Positions 46,216 to 54,183 are shown, counted from the first letter of the stretch. The stretch is DNA of 64,000 nt from Streptococcus taonis (GCF_029948085.1 NZ_JARZZP010000006.1:62001-126000); one strand, 5' to 3'. Notes: a model not told the origin generated them from the sequence alone. Translations and numbers: made by a program.

Positions 46216-46410
46216 TCACAGGTTTTTTATGTTCTTCTTTCCTGGTCTATGTTTTAGCAGACTATAGATCGTAACAGGGGTACTTACCAGTACAAGGACA
46301 TTTCTCCAGAGTTCTGTTGAAATCATGAGTACTCTTATACAAAGAACAAGAGATAGCAATATTATTACAACTCGGGCAAATAAATCTAACAATTCGACAT
46401 ACTTTTTCAT
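46216..46410 (-). CDS. Small membrane protein in the blp immunity region
   Basis: A 64-residue protein (MKKYVELLDLFARVVIILLSLVLCIRV) with one or two hydrophobic helices and a basic tail (KHRPGKKNIKNL). I chose the ATG eight bases after TGGAGG; the frame is open further up but without start signals. Likely an immunity-type protein by size and place. Confidence 0.6.
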   Translation of the reverse strand: MKKYVELLDLFARVVIILLSLVLCIRVLMISTELWRNVLVLVSTPVTIYSLLKHRPGKKNIKNL

Positions 46411-46545
46411 CTGATTCCTCCATTTAGAATCATCAAAATAAGGATGCAAGAATTTTGCATTTTACAGATGATCCTTAGCAGATATTATTTTAAAATCATC
46501 CATCTGATTTTGATGATCCATTCTAGACCTATAAAACTTCTATGT

Positions 46546-46719
46546 TCAAGATTCAAAGTGGCTTTTTCTCCATTTTTTATTGAACTGAACGAAGATAAAA
46601 ACCGAAGCAAAGTATGCTAGTGCATCCAATACATAATACCACTCATTTCCTCTAAGCGGATAAAGACAAGTTTGCATGATTACATATAAGATGACAATCG
46701 TAATTATTTTTTTCGCCAT
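46546..46719 (-). CDS. Small two-helix membrane protein behind a BlpR-type box
   Basis: A 57-residue protein (MAKKIITIVILYVIMQTCLYPL, second helix YVLDALAYFASVFIFVQF). It is a paralogue of the 50-residue protein at 47.3-47.5 kb: both run KKI(I/L)xIxILYxIM, a short polar turn with WY, then a second helix. AAAGGAG precedes the ATG. A BlpR-type direct repeat and a -10 lie upstream, so it is predicted to be pheromone-regulated. Confidence 0.65.
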   Translation of the reverse strand: MAKKIITIVILYVIMQTCLYPLRGNEWYYVLDALAYFASVFIFVQFNKKWRKSHFES

Positions 46720-46776
46720 AAGAATCACTCCTTTATTTCAGTTTAGCATTGGTATCCTTGTAACTTTTACACACTC

Positions 46777-46839
46777 AGTATAGCACTGCTTTTTTAGGTT
46801 TTGCATCCAAATCTTAAACGGTCGTCAAAAACTCTTAAA
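46777..46839 (-). promoter_or_regulatory. BlpR-type direct-repeat promoter (box 3)
   Basis: On the minus strand, TTTAAGA occurs at 46833-46839 and again at 46812-46818, a 21-base period, with GACGACCG between. A TATACT -10 (46777-46782, extended TGC) lies 29 bases after the second repeat. Confidence 0.75.
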
Positions 46840-46852
46840 TTACAAGAACTTC

Positions 46853-46885
46853 TCTTAAAAAAACCAGCAGTCTGAAAACACTGCC
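46853..46885 (-). terminator. Terminator of the 134-residue membrane protein gene
   Basis: GCAGTG / CACTGC-type arms and a long T-run on the minus strand. Confidence 0.75.
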
Positions 46886-46905
46886 TGTAAGTTCTTTTTG
46901 TGAGC

Positions 46906-47310
46906 TCACTTTTTATAATACTTCAAGCCCCAAATGAGCAGCAGCATGATGATTAAGCAGAGAACAGAAGTAATATAACCAATCAGTTGTTGATAGGATT
47001 CTGCCGCCGTCATACCTCTATACAAACCGATAATAGACATAAAACCTGTCAATCCGATGAACATGAGTTGATTGGTTCTAGGATTGACCAACTCATCATC
47101 TTCAAACTTTCTCACTCTCATTTCTCTAGTGAGGTAAACAATCACCAAAATAGAAGCCAAGTTAACAACCACTAAAAGCAATTGAAAAACTAAGGAAAAA
47201 TGTAAAAACTGACGAGAGAGAAATAAATAAGTAGAGATCAGTACAGGAAACTGACCTAGGAACAATCTCGCAAGGAAGATGTTCCGTTTTTTAGCAAGAA
47301 TAGTTTTCAT
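46906..47310 (-). CDS. Multi-pass membrane protein in the blp immunity region
   Basis: A 134-residue protein with about four hydrophobic segments (LFLGQFPVLISTYLFL, LVFQLLLVVVNLASILVIVYL, FIGLTGFMSIIGLY, SVLCLIIMLLLIWGL). No leader peptide is present. The ATG of MKTILAKKRN overlaps the preceding 50-residue gene by four bases (ATGA). Size and place suggest an immunity protein. Confidence 0.65.
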   Translation of the reverse strand: MKTILAKKRNIFLARLFLGQFPVLISTYLFLSRQFLHFSLVFQLLLVVVNLASILVIVYLTREMRVRKFEDDELVNPRTNQLMFIGLTGFMSIIGLYRGMTAAESYQQLIGYITSVLCLIIMLLLIWGLKYYKK

Positions 47311-47459
47311 TTCTTTGCTCCTTTCTTTTTCATTAAAGCAAAATAGATTATAACTGCAATCAGATAGGCTATGGTATAAAATAAATGATACCAATTACTA
47401 TCCCCAAGAGGAGACATGATTAGATACAAGATGAAAATGACAAGTATTTTTTTCTTCAT
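47307..47459 (-). CDS. Small two-helix membrane protein (50 codons) behind a BlpR-type box
   Basis: A 50-residue protein (MKKKILVIFILYLIMSPLGD, then WYHLFYTIAYLIAVIIYFAL, ending MKKKGAKK). GGAGGAAATTTT precedes the ATG. It overlaps the 134-residue gene (ATGA) and is paralogous to the 57-residue protein nearby. It is the first gene after BlpR-type box 2 and so likely pheromone-controlled. Easy to overlook because of its size. Confidence 0.7.
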   Translation of the reverse strand: MKKKILVIFILYLIMSPLGDSNWYHLFYTIAYLIAVIIYFALMKKKGAKK

Positions 47460-47516
47460 AAAATTTCCTCCTAAATGTGTGCTTTATCTTAGTTGAGTTA
47501 CAACCTTTATACTGCT

Positions 47517-47579
47517 AGTATAGCACTCCTTTTGACCTTAATTCTCCCAAATCATGAATGGTCATCAAAACCTCCTAAA
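47517..47579 (-). promoter_or_regulatory. BlpR-type direct-repeat promoter (box 2)
   Basis: TTTAGGA (47573-47579) and TTCATGA (47552-47558) on the minus strand, period 21, with GATGACCA between. A TATACT -10 (47517-47522, extended TGC) lies 29 bases after the second repeat, exactly as in box 3. Confidence 0.75.
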
Positions 47580-47584
47580 TTGTA

Positions 47585-47617
47585 GAAAAAAAAGCAAGCA
47601 CGGAAAATATGCTTGCC
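47585..47617 (-). terminator. Terminator downstream of blpH and the 118-residue gene
   Basis: GCAAGCA / TGCTTGC arms and eight Ts on the minus strand. Confidence 0.85.
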
Positions 47618-47652
47618 CTAATAACACCTAACAAATCAAAATGTACTTAACT

Positions 47653-48009
47653 TTACTTCCCTTTTTTCTGATACATTCTCATGATAGCTAGGACGAGAAA
47701 GGCTAGCCAGCTTGCTAAAACTAGAAGGGTGAGGCCTGTATGTAAGATTTCAGGTGTCCTCTCTATTCGGCTGATGAGACGGACTAAGGACACCACTGCC
47801 ATCTGAATGAGGAGCAAGGATTCTGCCCTAATCAATGATGTCTGCTGATTTTCAACTGCATGTAAAAAGGCTGGCAGTAAGACACAGGTTGAAACAATTA
47901 TAATCAGATTAGCTCCTGTACCTTCTCCTTCGTTGACTAGAGAAAACATGAGAAGATTGGATAGGATGATCAGTACAGAACAAGCTATAAAATAAAATTT
48001 CTGGTTCAT
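47653..48009 (-). CDS. Membrane protein directly downstream of blpH, unknown
   Basis: A 118-residue protein with four hydrophobic segments (IACSVLIILSNLLMFSL, LIIIVSTCVLLPAFL, LLLIQMAVVSLV, LTLLVLASWLAFLVLAIM). It sits where the pheromone gene blpC and transporter genes blpAB are expected, and resembles none of them. It is probably co-transcribed with blpH. Confidence 0.6.
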   Translation of the reverse strand: MNQKFYFIACSVLIILSNLLMFSLVNEGEGTGANLIIIVSTCVLLPAFLHAVENQQTSLIRAESLLLIQMAVVSLVRLISRIERTPEILHTGLTLLVLASWLAFLVLAIMRMYQKKGK

Positions 48010-48110
48010 TTGTTTTTCCTCGAATATTATAAAAAGTCAGGTTGGATAAGGATAAATCGTTGCAGTGTTTTTCAACCTAAAATGCCACGGTTCTCTTGTT
48101 CACACATTCT

Positions 48111-49460
48111 CTAATCAGAAGTTGACAGCAAATGAACCGCCAAAACCTGACGAAAGACTTGATCTTGACAGGTGGTATTGAGACTGGCATTGGGATAACT
48201 TTCCACAATCTTCATGACGGTATAGAGACCAACACCTCGGTCCTCCCCTTTAGAACTAACTCCAAAAGAGAAGATTTCAGAAACATCTATACCCTCTTCT
48301 TTGATGGAGTTTTCAATGATAAAGGTCTCCTGTGCGCCATTTTTTATAAAGGCGATTGAGACATGAGGTTGACTAGCCTCTGCACTAGCTTCAATAGCAT
48401 TGTCACAAAGGATAGACACAATAGTCAGAAAATCAAGCAGACTCATACTCTCGACTTGAATCTCTTCAGGAACTTCGACATTAAAGACAATATCCTTTTC
48501 TCTGGCTTTTAGAAATTTCCCTGCTAGAAGACTTTTGAGGGCACGGTCACGAACATTTACCAATCTGCCTAGGTCATATTTATTGTCCCGCAATTTCTGA
48601 ACGGAGTCCTTTAAGACCGAGTCGTAGACCTCTTTTACCTGTCCCATATCCTCCTCTTCAATGCCCAGACGTAAGCTAGTCAAGAGATTGGTATAATCAT
48701 GACGAAAGCTCCGTACTTCCTTGTAAAGCTCCTCTATATGCAGACTATACCGCTCCATATCTTTGTAGCGCAAGTCCTGCTCTTGGTTCAGTTTTCCCTG
48801 AAGTTTTTCCTTCAAGTAGGTGTCCAATCTCTTGACAACCCCCATAAAAAAGAGCAAGTAAAACACCAGAATCAGATGGCGAATAGTCGTTGATTGAACA
48901 CCTTGTACATATTCAAAATAAGACAGACTTTGCATCACCAAATAGTAAGCTCCCATTATCCAGTTAATCTTAGTCAGGGACTTTTGAAAATCTTTATCTA
49001 GAATCTCCCTTCTCAAGCTAGTGAAATCATAGTCTAACCATTTCAAAAAAGCTAGAGAAATAAAGCAAATAAAAATTTTTATAAATAACCAAATAAAAGA
49101 GTGGTCATCATACACCTGCCCTTGCTCCAAAAATGGAAGCACAAAATAGGAGACTCCTCTATAAAAGAGATTCACCAATATCATTGGAAAGAGACCATAA
49201 AAGAGAAGGAGTTTTTTAGGAAGCCCTCTTAAAAACAAGAAAGATAAACCGATGCCGTACAAGGGTTCCACAAAATAAGATAGGTAATTATTTCCTACTA
49301 TATAGCTAATCATTACAAAAACAACTGCCAAAAGTATCTTAAAAAGAAAGGCCTTAAAAACTCTCTCCAGAGTTAGAACAATTCCATCCACCTTAAAAAA
49401 TATAAACAATTCCAATCCAGGTATCAAAAACGCATATACTATCTTCCAAACTAATTCCAT
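48111..49460 (-). CDS. blpH: Peptide-pheromone receptor histidine kinase BlpH
   Basis: A 449-residue HPK10-type kinase with about six or seven N-terminal membrane helices (residues 1-220) that form the pheromone receptor. It has a phospho-acceptor His in VRSFRHDYTNLLTSL (about 255) and an ATPase domain with DNAIEAS and GVGLYTVMKIVE. In the intact system it senses secreted BlpC and phosphorylates BlpR. All motifs are intact, although no BlpC gene is visible here. Confidence 0.88.
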   Translation of the reverse strand: MELVWKIVYAFLIPGLELFIFFKVDGIVLTLERVFKAFLFKILLAVVFVMISYIVGNNYLSYFVEPLYGIGLSFLFLRGLPKKLLLFYGLFPMILVNLFYRGVSYFVLPFLEQGQVYDDHSFIWLFIKIFICFISLAFLKWLDYDFTSLRREILDKDFQKSLTKINWIMGAYYLVMQSLSYFEYVQGVQSTTIRHLILVFYLLFFMGVVKRLDTYLKEKLQGKLNQEQDLRYKDMERYSLHIEELYKEVRSFRHDYTNLLTSLRLGIEEEDMGQVKEVYDSVLKDSVQKLRDNKYDLGRLVNVRDRALKSLLAGKFLKAREKDIVFNVEVPEEIQVESMSLLDFLTIVSILCDNAIEASAEASQPHVSIAFIKNGAQETFIIENSIKEEGIDVSEIFSFGVSSKGEDRGVGLYTVMKIVESYPNASLNTTCQDQVFRQVLAVHLLSTSD

Positions 49461-49473
49461 TCCATCACCTCAC

Positions 49474-50211
49474 TCAGTGTAAGTTATTGATAACCTCAGA
49501 CACTTCCCTGACCTTATAACGCGCGATCAGACAGCTTCCACCATTGGGAAAGAAAAGGAGTTTTTCTTTCTTATCCAAACGAACTACATTGGTTGGATTG
49601 ATGAGGAAGGAGCGATGGCACTGCAAGAGACGTGGCTCCTGCTTGAGAACCTCCTCTAAACTCGCCGTAAATTCCAACCTGTCTGTCTTGGTATAGAGGA
49701 TAACACGATGGGGTCTTGGGGATGTTTCGAGATAGTAAACCTCTTTAAAAGGATACTGGAATTGAGCAAATTTTGATTTAAAGTAAAAGCAATCGTCCGC
49801 CAGACTTTTACTATCTTGACTATTGGCATAGAGGAGGGCTGTCTCGATACGAGATTCAAACTCCTCTGCCGACAAGGCCTTATCAATGTAGTCCAAAGCT
49901 GAAACTTGGTAGCGAAAAGACAGGGGCATAAACTCTGAGTGAGTCGTCACAAAGACAATCAGGGCATAAGGATCCCGATCCCGAATCTTTCTAGCCACTT
50001 CCAGACCCTTCATCTCTTCGTTTCGAATCTCAATGTCCAAAAAGAAAAGCTGATGCGCCCCCTTCTCATGCACCTCTGCCAGCAGTTGGTTTGGCTTGCC
50101 AAAAACTTCAAAAGAACTGGGAATGATACTCTGTTTTTTCAAAAGTTTTTCAATCGTCGTTTCAATTCTTGCTTGTTGGGAAAAATCATCTTCTAAAACA
50201 AAAATTCTCAT
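49474..50211 (-). CDS. blpR: LytTR response regulator BlpR
   Basis: A 245-residue AlgR/ComE-type regulator. The receiver spans about 1-125, with VLEDDF, phospho-Asp in LFFLDIEIRNEE (about 58) and VFVTTHSEF. The LytTR DNA-binding domain is at about 145-240 (YYLETSPRPHRVILYTK, LLQCHRSFLINPTNV). It would bind the 21-base-period direct repeats found at four sites in this region. Confidence 0.9.
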   Translation of the reverse strand: MRIFVLEDDFSQQARIETTIEKLLKKQSIIPSSFEVFGKPNQLLAEVHEKGAHQLFFLDIEIRNEEMKGLEVARKIRDRDPYALIVFVTTHSEFMPLSFRYQVSALDYIDKALSAEEFESRIETALLYANSQDSKSLADDCFYFKSKFAQFQYPFKEVYYLETSPRPHRVILYTKTDRLEFTASLEEVLKQEPRLLQCHRSFLINPTNVVRLDKKEKLLFFPNGGSCLIARYKVREVSEVINNLH

Positions 50212-50215
50212 CTTC

Positions 50216-50554
50216 TTACTCTCCTTCTTTCAACCATTTTTGGCGAATTTCTCTATAACGACGTCTGGAATACTGAACAGCATATCGACCTTCTTCTCCA
50301 AGAAAAAGAGTCTTTGATTGGAGTTCCATGGATTTTACTCGTTCAAGGTTGACCAGACAATTCCGATGACATCTCGTTAAGGTTTCCCCATATTGTTTCT
50401 CAAGCTTGCTTAAATTTTGAAACAGATCAAAGCTAGCTTCTTTAGTAAAAATCTGCACGGTATGGGCTTTACTTGGATGCGTTTGGATATAGTAGATATC
50501 CTTTATGTTTAATTTAAAAATTTCTTTCTCTTTTTGGATGATGATATAGTTCAT
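50216..50554 (-). CDS. blpS: LytTR-domain protein BlpS
   Basis: A 112-residue stand-alone LytTR domain without receiver (IYYIQTHPSKAHTVQIF, TRCHRNCLVNLERV). BlpS is the second DNA-binding protein of the blp system and may modulate BlpR sites. I chose the ATG eight bases after AGGAGG. It lies four bases before blpR. Confidence 0.88.
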   Translation of the reverse strand: MNYIIIQKEKEIFKLNIKDIYYIQTHPSKAHTVQIFTKEASFDLFQNLSKLEKQYGETLTRCHRNCLVNLERVKSMELQSKTLFLGEEGRYAVQYSRRRYREIRQKWLKEGE

Positions 50555-50830
50555 GGATAAAACCTCCTGTAGAGAGGATATCATAAGTCTAGCAACTAAT
50601 TTTCACCAAATCCTAAACGGTCCTCAAAAATTCCTAAAGTGTTGAATTTTTTACTAAATAACCATGATAACCTTACAACTATTTTATCATAAAATCCCGC
50701 TATTACCATTCAGGAAATTTCAATGACAATTAAAGATTTGTAGATAAAAAAAGAGTAAAAAGTGATAGGCTATGATTAGAAAGACAAAGGCTTAAAACAA
50801 CTTTAAAACCATCACAAAGGAGGAATTCTC
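50555..50830. promoter_or_regulatory. Divergent blpS/blpT control region with two BlpR-type boxes
   Basis: Toward blpS (minus strand), TTTAGGA repeats at 50632-50638 and 50611-50617 (period 21) are followed by TGCTAGACT 17 bases on. Toward blpT (plus strand), a weaker pair TTCAGGA (50709-50715) and TTAAAGA (50730-50736) keeps the 21-base period and GAC in the middle. TGATAGGCT follows, with TAGGCT (50766-50771) 29 bases downstream, the same spacing as boxes 2 and 3. Confidence 0.7.
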
Positions 50831-51160
50831 ATGACAGAAACAGACCCAATCAAAAGAGCTCAGACACTGATAACTGAGTTAAACAAAGCCTACCAAGTCT
50901 GCAAACAGGCAACAACTGACGATGTCCGTTTCCAGGAGCAACTGGACAATATCCTCTGCTTTCTCTCTAAAGCTGAGACAGTGGATAATCGATTCTTGAT
51001 TGAGCTGGAAAAATTTTACCAAACTTCCAGTCTTCTCATGGGCCTCAGTGCTCTCAATCCAGATGCCCCTACCCGTGCCGCTTGGAGAGCCTATGACCGC
51101 TTCCACTTTGACCAAGTCAAAACCAAGTTGAGTCTCTACGGGCCAACCCTTATCTTGTAG
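50831..51160 (+). CDS. blpT: BlpT-like protein
   Basis: A 109-residue helical cytoplasmic protein (DPIKRAQTLITELNKAYQV, RAAWRAYDRFHFDQVKTKL, end SLYGPTLIL) at the place of blpT, divergent from blpS. The function of BlpT is unclear. AAAGGAGGA precedes the ATG. Its last codons and terminator are repeated downstream in a tandem duplication. Confidence 0.83.
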   Translation: MTETDPIKRAQTLITELNKAYQVCKQATTDDVRFQEQLDNILCFLSKAETVDNRFLIELEKFYQTSSLLMGLSALNPDAPTRAAWRAYDRFHFDQVKTKLSLYGPTLIL

Positions 51161-51224
51161 TAACTAAAAAGAAGCTGAGACAGATTGAACTCAACTTCTT
51201 TTTTAGTATCATATAAGCAATGTT

Positions 51225-51337
51225 ATACTCAATGAAAATCAAAGAGCAAACTAGGAAGCTAGCCGCAGGTTGATCAAAGCACCGCTTTGAGGTTGCAGAT
51301 AAAGCTGACGTGGTTTGAAGAGATTTTCGAAGAGTAT
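51225..51337 (+). repeat. BOX element, first tandem copy
   Basis: boxA start ATACTCAATGAAAATC, a middle with TTTGAGGTTGCAG, boxC end TTTTCGAAGAGTAT. Confidence 0.93.
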
Positions 51338-51432
51338 AAGTCTCTACGGTCCAACCCTTATCTTGTAGTAACTAAAAAGAAGCTGAGACAGATTGAACTC
51401 AACTTCTTTTTTAGTATCATATAAGCAATGTT

Positions 51433-51546
51433 ATACTCAATGAAAATCAAAGAGCAAACTAGGAAGCTAGCCGCAGGTTGCTCAAAGCACTGCTTTGAGG
51501 TTGCAGATGGATGCTGACCTAGTTTGAAGAGATTTTCGAAGAGTAT
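51433..51546 (+). repeat. BOX element, second tandem copy, reaching the ecsB stop codon
   Basis: Same structure as the first copy. Its last base is the first base of the ecsB stop codon (complement of TTA at 51546-51548), so the end of ecsB is set within or at the edge of the repeat. Confidence 0.93.
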
Positions 51547-52595
51547 TAGTCCTGCATCTGACGTTTCACCTGATAAGGGAGATACAAAATTTGTAAGACC
51601 AGTCCAGCTCCAAGGAGTGCTAGAAGGGCTAGTTTTTCTTGGAGGGTGATCAACCCAACTACCAGTTGAACCAATAAAACAAAACCAGTCAATCCTCGGA
51701 CAACCGCCTGTAACCCTTTTTCCTTTTGCCCCTTGTCTAGCGGGAAAAGTTGAGTCAAATATTGGTAATCAAAGGCATGATAGAGGGCCAGCAACTGGAA
51801 GAGTAGGAGATAGTTAAATAAAACTACCACTGCTGTCGCTATCCAAGCTTGCTCGATAAAGATCAACGCCAGCAAAGATAGAAAGAGGAGACGAAGACTG
51901 AGGGCAAAAAGATCTCCATTTCGCAAATAAGAACGAAGATAGAGGTTCTGCCAGATCTTGCTCGGCACCTTCTGAACTGCTTTTAGGATAAAGTCTAGAT
52001 AAGCTCGTCGCTTGACGCTGTTTGAAATTCCCTTAACTTGGGTAAAGAGGGCAAAGAAACGAAGTAAAAACTGCTTGCGTTTACTTTCTTGGGCAATCAC
52101 ATAGTCCCAGTCCAGATGATTTGCACTAAAAAACTTGCCAGCTTTTTTCTGAAACAGGAAATATTTCCCGACTCCCAACAGAAGAACATAGACCCCAAAA
52201 ACTCCTAAGCCCAAACCCATGGCTAAAAATAACGGAGCAAAAAAGAGCAAAAAGAGAGTCTGTACACTGACCCAAAAGATGAAGGAAACTAGACTTTGCT
52301 TCTGGATATGTTCTCTTACTTCTTCTTCAGCTACTAAGAGAAAGAGCTTATCAGGCGCTTCCACATAGGTCGCTATTCCTCCCCAAAGTAAGAGTAAAAC
52401 AGAGACAATCCCAATTAAACCACGGATCGGTAAATAATTCTCAGGAAAATGCTGGAGCAGCTGACTATACTGATAGGCTAGAAAACCTACCAAGACCAGT
52501 AAAAACAAGACAAAGTGATCATTGAGCACATAACGAAGATAACCGACACACTCTTTACGAAAAGCCTGCTTTCGCTTTAGAAACAAGTCTTTCAT
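51546..52595 (-). CDS. ecsB: ABC transporter membrane protein EcsB
   Basis: A 349-residue EcsB-type permease with several paired hydrophobic segments (FVLFLLVLVGFLAYQY; LFLLFFAPLFLAMGLGLGVFGVYVLLL; LLVQLVVGLITL). EcsAB in Bacillus exports peptides released by membrane proteolysis. It overlaps ecsA by four bases (ATGA). Confidence 0.88.
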   Translation of the reverse strand: MKDLFLKRKQAFRKECVGYLRYVLNDHFVLFLLVLVGFLAYQYSQLLQHFPENYLPIRGLIGIVSVLLLLWGGIATYVEAPDKLFLLVAEEEVREHIQKQSLVSFIFWVSVQTLFLLFFAPLFLAMGLGLGVFGVYVLLLGVGKYFLFQKKAGKFFSANHLDWDYVIAQESKRKQFLLRFFALFTQVKGISNSVKRRAYLDFILKAVQKVPSKIWQNLYLRSYLRNGDLFALSLRLLFLSLLALIFIEQAWIATAVVVLFNYLLLFQLLALYHAFDYQYLTQLFPLDKGQKEKGLQAVVRGLTGFVLLVQLVVGLITLQEKLALLALLGAGLVLQILYLPYQVKRQMQD

Positions 52596-53323
52596 CTGTC
52601 CTCCTCTTTGGTCAAAGCCAAATAGATATCATTGAGACTTGCTTCTGGCATGGCAAAAGCTTGTCTCAGCTCTTCAAGATCCCCTTTAGCTCTCACTTGG
52701 CCTTTATGAAGAATGACAAAAGAGTCACATATTTTTTCAGCAGAGTCAAGAACGTGGGTACTCATGAGAATAGACTTGCCTTTTTTCTTTTCAAGATCCA
52801 AAAGCTGAATCAAGTCTGAAATAGCCAAGGGATCAAGACCAAGGAAAGGTTCATCGACGATAAAGAGACTCGGATCCACGACAAAGGCACAGATAATCAT
52901 GACCTTCTGTTTCATCCCTTTCGAAAAATGAACAGGGAACCAATCTAATTTCTGATCTAAACGGAACATTTTTAAAAGAGGTTCTACACGTTCAAAAGCT
53001 AGATTTTGCTCAATACCATAGGCCATGGCAACCGTCTCGATATGTTCTCTGAGAGTCAATTCCTCGTACAAACTAGGAGTTTCAGGAATGTAACCAATCT
53101 GCTGACGATATTCTCGCGGATTGGCACCTAAGGTTAGCCCGTCGATGTTTATTTCTCCACTATAAGGTGTCAAAAGTCCAATAATTTCATTGATAGTCGT
53201 TGATTTTCCAGCACCATTGAGACCGATCAAACCGACCAACTGTCCACTCTCGACTGTAAAGGACACGTCTTTCAAGACAGGGACATGAACATAGCCCCCT
53301 GTCAGATTTTTAATTTCTAACAT
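52592..53323 (-). CDS. ecsA: ABC transporter ATP-binding protein EcsA
   Basis: A 243-residue ABC ATPase: Walker A GLNGAGKST, Q-loop GYIPETPSLYEE, signature HFSKGMKQKV, Walker B SLFIVDEPFLGLDP, switch His in STHVLDSAE. The signature reads FSKGMKQ rather than LSGGQ, a usual variant for this family. Divergent from the HIT gene. Confidence 0.93.
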   Translation of the reverse strand: MLEIKNLTGGYVHVPVLKDVSFTVESGQLVGLIGLNGAGKSTTINEIIGLLTPYSGEINIDGLTLGANPREYRQQIGYIPETPSLYEELTLREHIETVAMAYGIEQNLAFERVEPLLKMFRLDQKLDWFPVHFSKGMKQKVMIICAFVVDPSLFIVDEPFLGLDPLAISDLIQLLDLEKKKGKSILMSTHVLDSAEKICDSFVILHKGQVRAKGDLEELRQAFAMPEASLNDIYLALTKEEDR

Positions 53324-53335
53324 ATTTTCTCCAAA

Positions 53336-53390
53336 TCTGGTATAATGTAGCTATATTATATCAAAATTCAATACAGTAGAGGTAGATTTT
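53336..53390 (+). promoter_or_regulatory. HIT-gene promoter in the ecsA/HIT divergent region
   Basis: TGGTATAAT (TATAAT at 53341-53346, extended -10) precedes AGAGGT and the HIT ATG. The complementary strand has TATAAT-like sequences for ecsA in the same 67 bases. Confidence 0.65.
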
Positions 53391-53801
53391 ATGTCAGATT
53401 GCATTTTTTGTAAAATTATCGCAGGAGAGATTCCCGCATCAAAGGTTTACGAAGATGATCAAGTTCTTGCCTTCCTTGATATCTCACAAGTAACACCTGG
53501 TCACACCTTGGTCGTACCAAAAGAACACTATCGCAACCTTTTAGAAATGGACGCTACAAGTGCCAGCCAACTGTTCGCCCAAGTACCACAGGTTGCTCAA
53601 AAAGTCATGAAAGCCACCAAAGCTGAAGGTATGAATATCATTGCCAACTGCGAAGAAGTTGCTGGACAAACCGTTTTCCATACCCATGTCCACCTTGTTC
53701 CTCGCTATAGTGCAGATGACGACCTCAAAATTGACTTTGTCGCACATGAACCAGACTTCGACAAACTTGCCCAAGTCGCTGAAACGATCAAAAATGCTTA
53801 A
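53391..53801 (+). CDS. hit: HIT-family nucleotide hydrolase
   Basis: A 136-residue HIT protein with the histidine triad HTHVHLVPR (about 98-106) and the opening CIFCKIIAGEIPASKVYED. Members hydrolyse nucleoside phosphoramidates or dinucleotides. It is followed by a small membrane protein nine bases downstream. Confidence 0.93.
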   Translation: MSDCIFCKIIAGEIPASKVYEDDQVLAFLDISQVTPGHTLVVPKEHYRNLLEMDATSASQLFAQVPQVAQKVMKATKAEGMNIIANCEEVAGQTVFHTHVHLVPRYSADDDLKIDFVAHEPDFDKLAQVAETIKNA

Positions 53802-53810
53802 GGAGTCACT

Positions 53811-54098
53811 ATGAAACTATCAAACTTACTACTTTTTGCAGGCTCTGCAGTCGGTTCATACCTCCTCGTTAAGAATCGCCAAGCTATCACTGAAGAAGTT
53901 CTAGATACAACTGATCGTGTTGAAGCCATTAAGGATGACTTGGATATCATCCAAGATAGCCTGCAAATTATCGACCAACAAAAAGAACTCATCAAGGAAT
54001 ATCAAAAAGATTTGACCTATAAGTTTAAAGTCCTGGAAAAAGACGTCCAAACGAGACTTGCTGTACTAAAAGAATTGCAGGAAACTGAAGAAAACTAA
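53811..54098 (+). CDS. Membrane-anchored coiled-coil protein, unknown
   Basis: A 95-residue protein with one N-terminal helix (LLLFAGSAVGSYLLVKN) and a long charged coiled-coil (residues ~28-92, rich in Glu/Lys/Asp/Gln: DDLDIIQDSLQIIDQQKELIKEYQ). Probably inserted in the membrane with the coil in the cytoplasm. Commonly next to the HIT gene in this genus as I recall it. Confidence 0.75.
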   Translation: MKLSNLLLFAGSAVGSYLLVKNRQAITEEVLDTTDRVEAIKDDLDIIQDSLQIIDQQKELIKEYQKDLTYKFKVLEKDVQTRLAVLKELQETEEN

Positions 54099-54183
54099 GT
54101 AAAAGAAAATCTCCAACTTTCCTTATTCCCCTTTAAAGCCATTTTGGGTCAGCAGATCCTAACAGACCAGGGAGGGCATGAAA

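Larger units (their letters stand above)
51131..51547. repeat. Tandem duplication of ~208 bp (blpT tail + terminator + BOX)
   Basis: Bases 51131-51338 recur at 51339-51547 almost unchanged. Each unit holds the last codons of blpT, a hairpin terminator (AAAAAGAAGCTGAG / CTCAACTTCTTTTT; first at 51166-51204, second at 51375-51413) and one BOX element. Units differ at few positions plus one extra base inside the second BOX. It occupies the whole 385-base space between blpT and ecsB. Confidence 0.9.

Noticed and set aside
46450..46545. A 19-codon frame on the minus strand (MDHQNQMDDFKIISAKDHL) that looks a little like the leader of a class II bacteriocin.
   Set aside because: No ribosome site, no double glycine, and it stops at once; too weak to call, although a decayed leader is possible.
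48010..48110. A possible blpC remnant right after blpH.
   Set aside because: All short frames on the minus strand end after about ten codons and show no leader or glycine pair.
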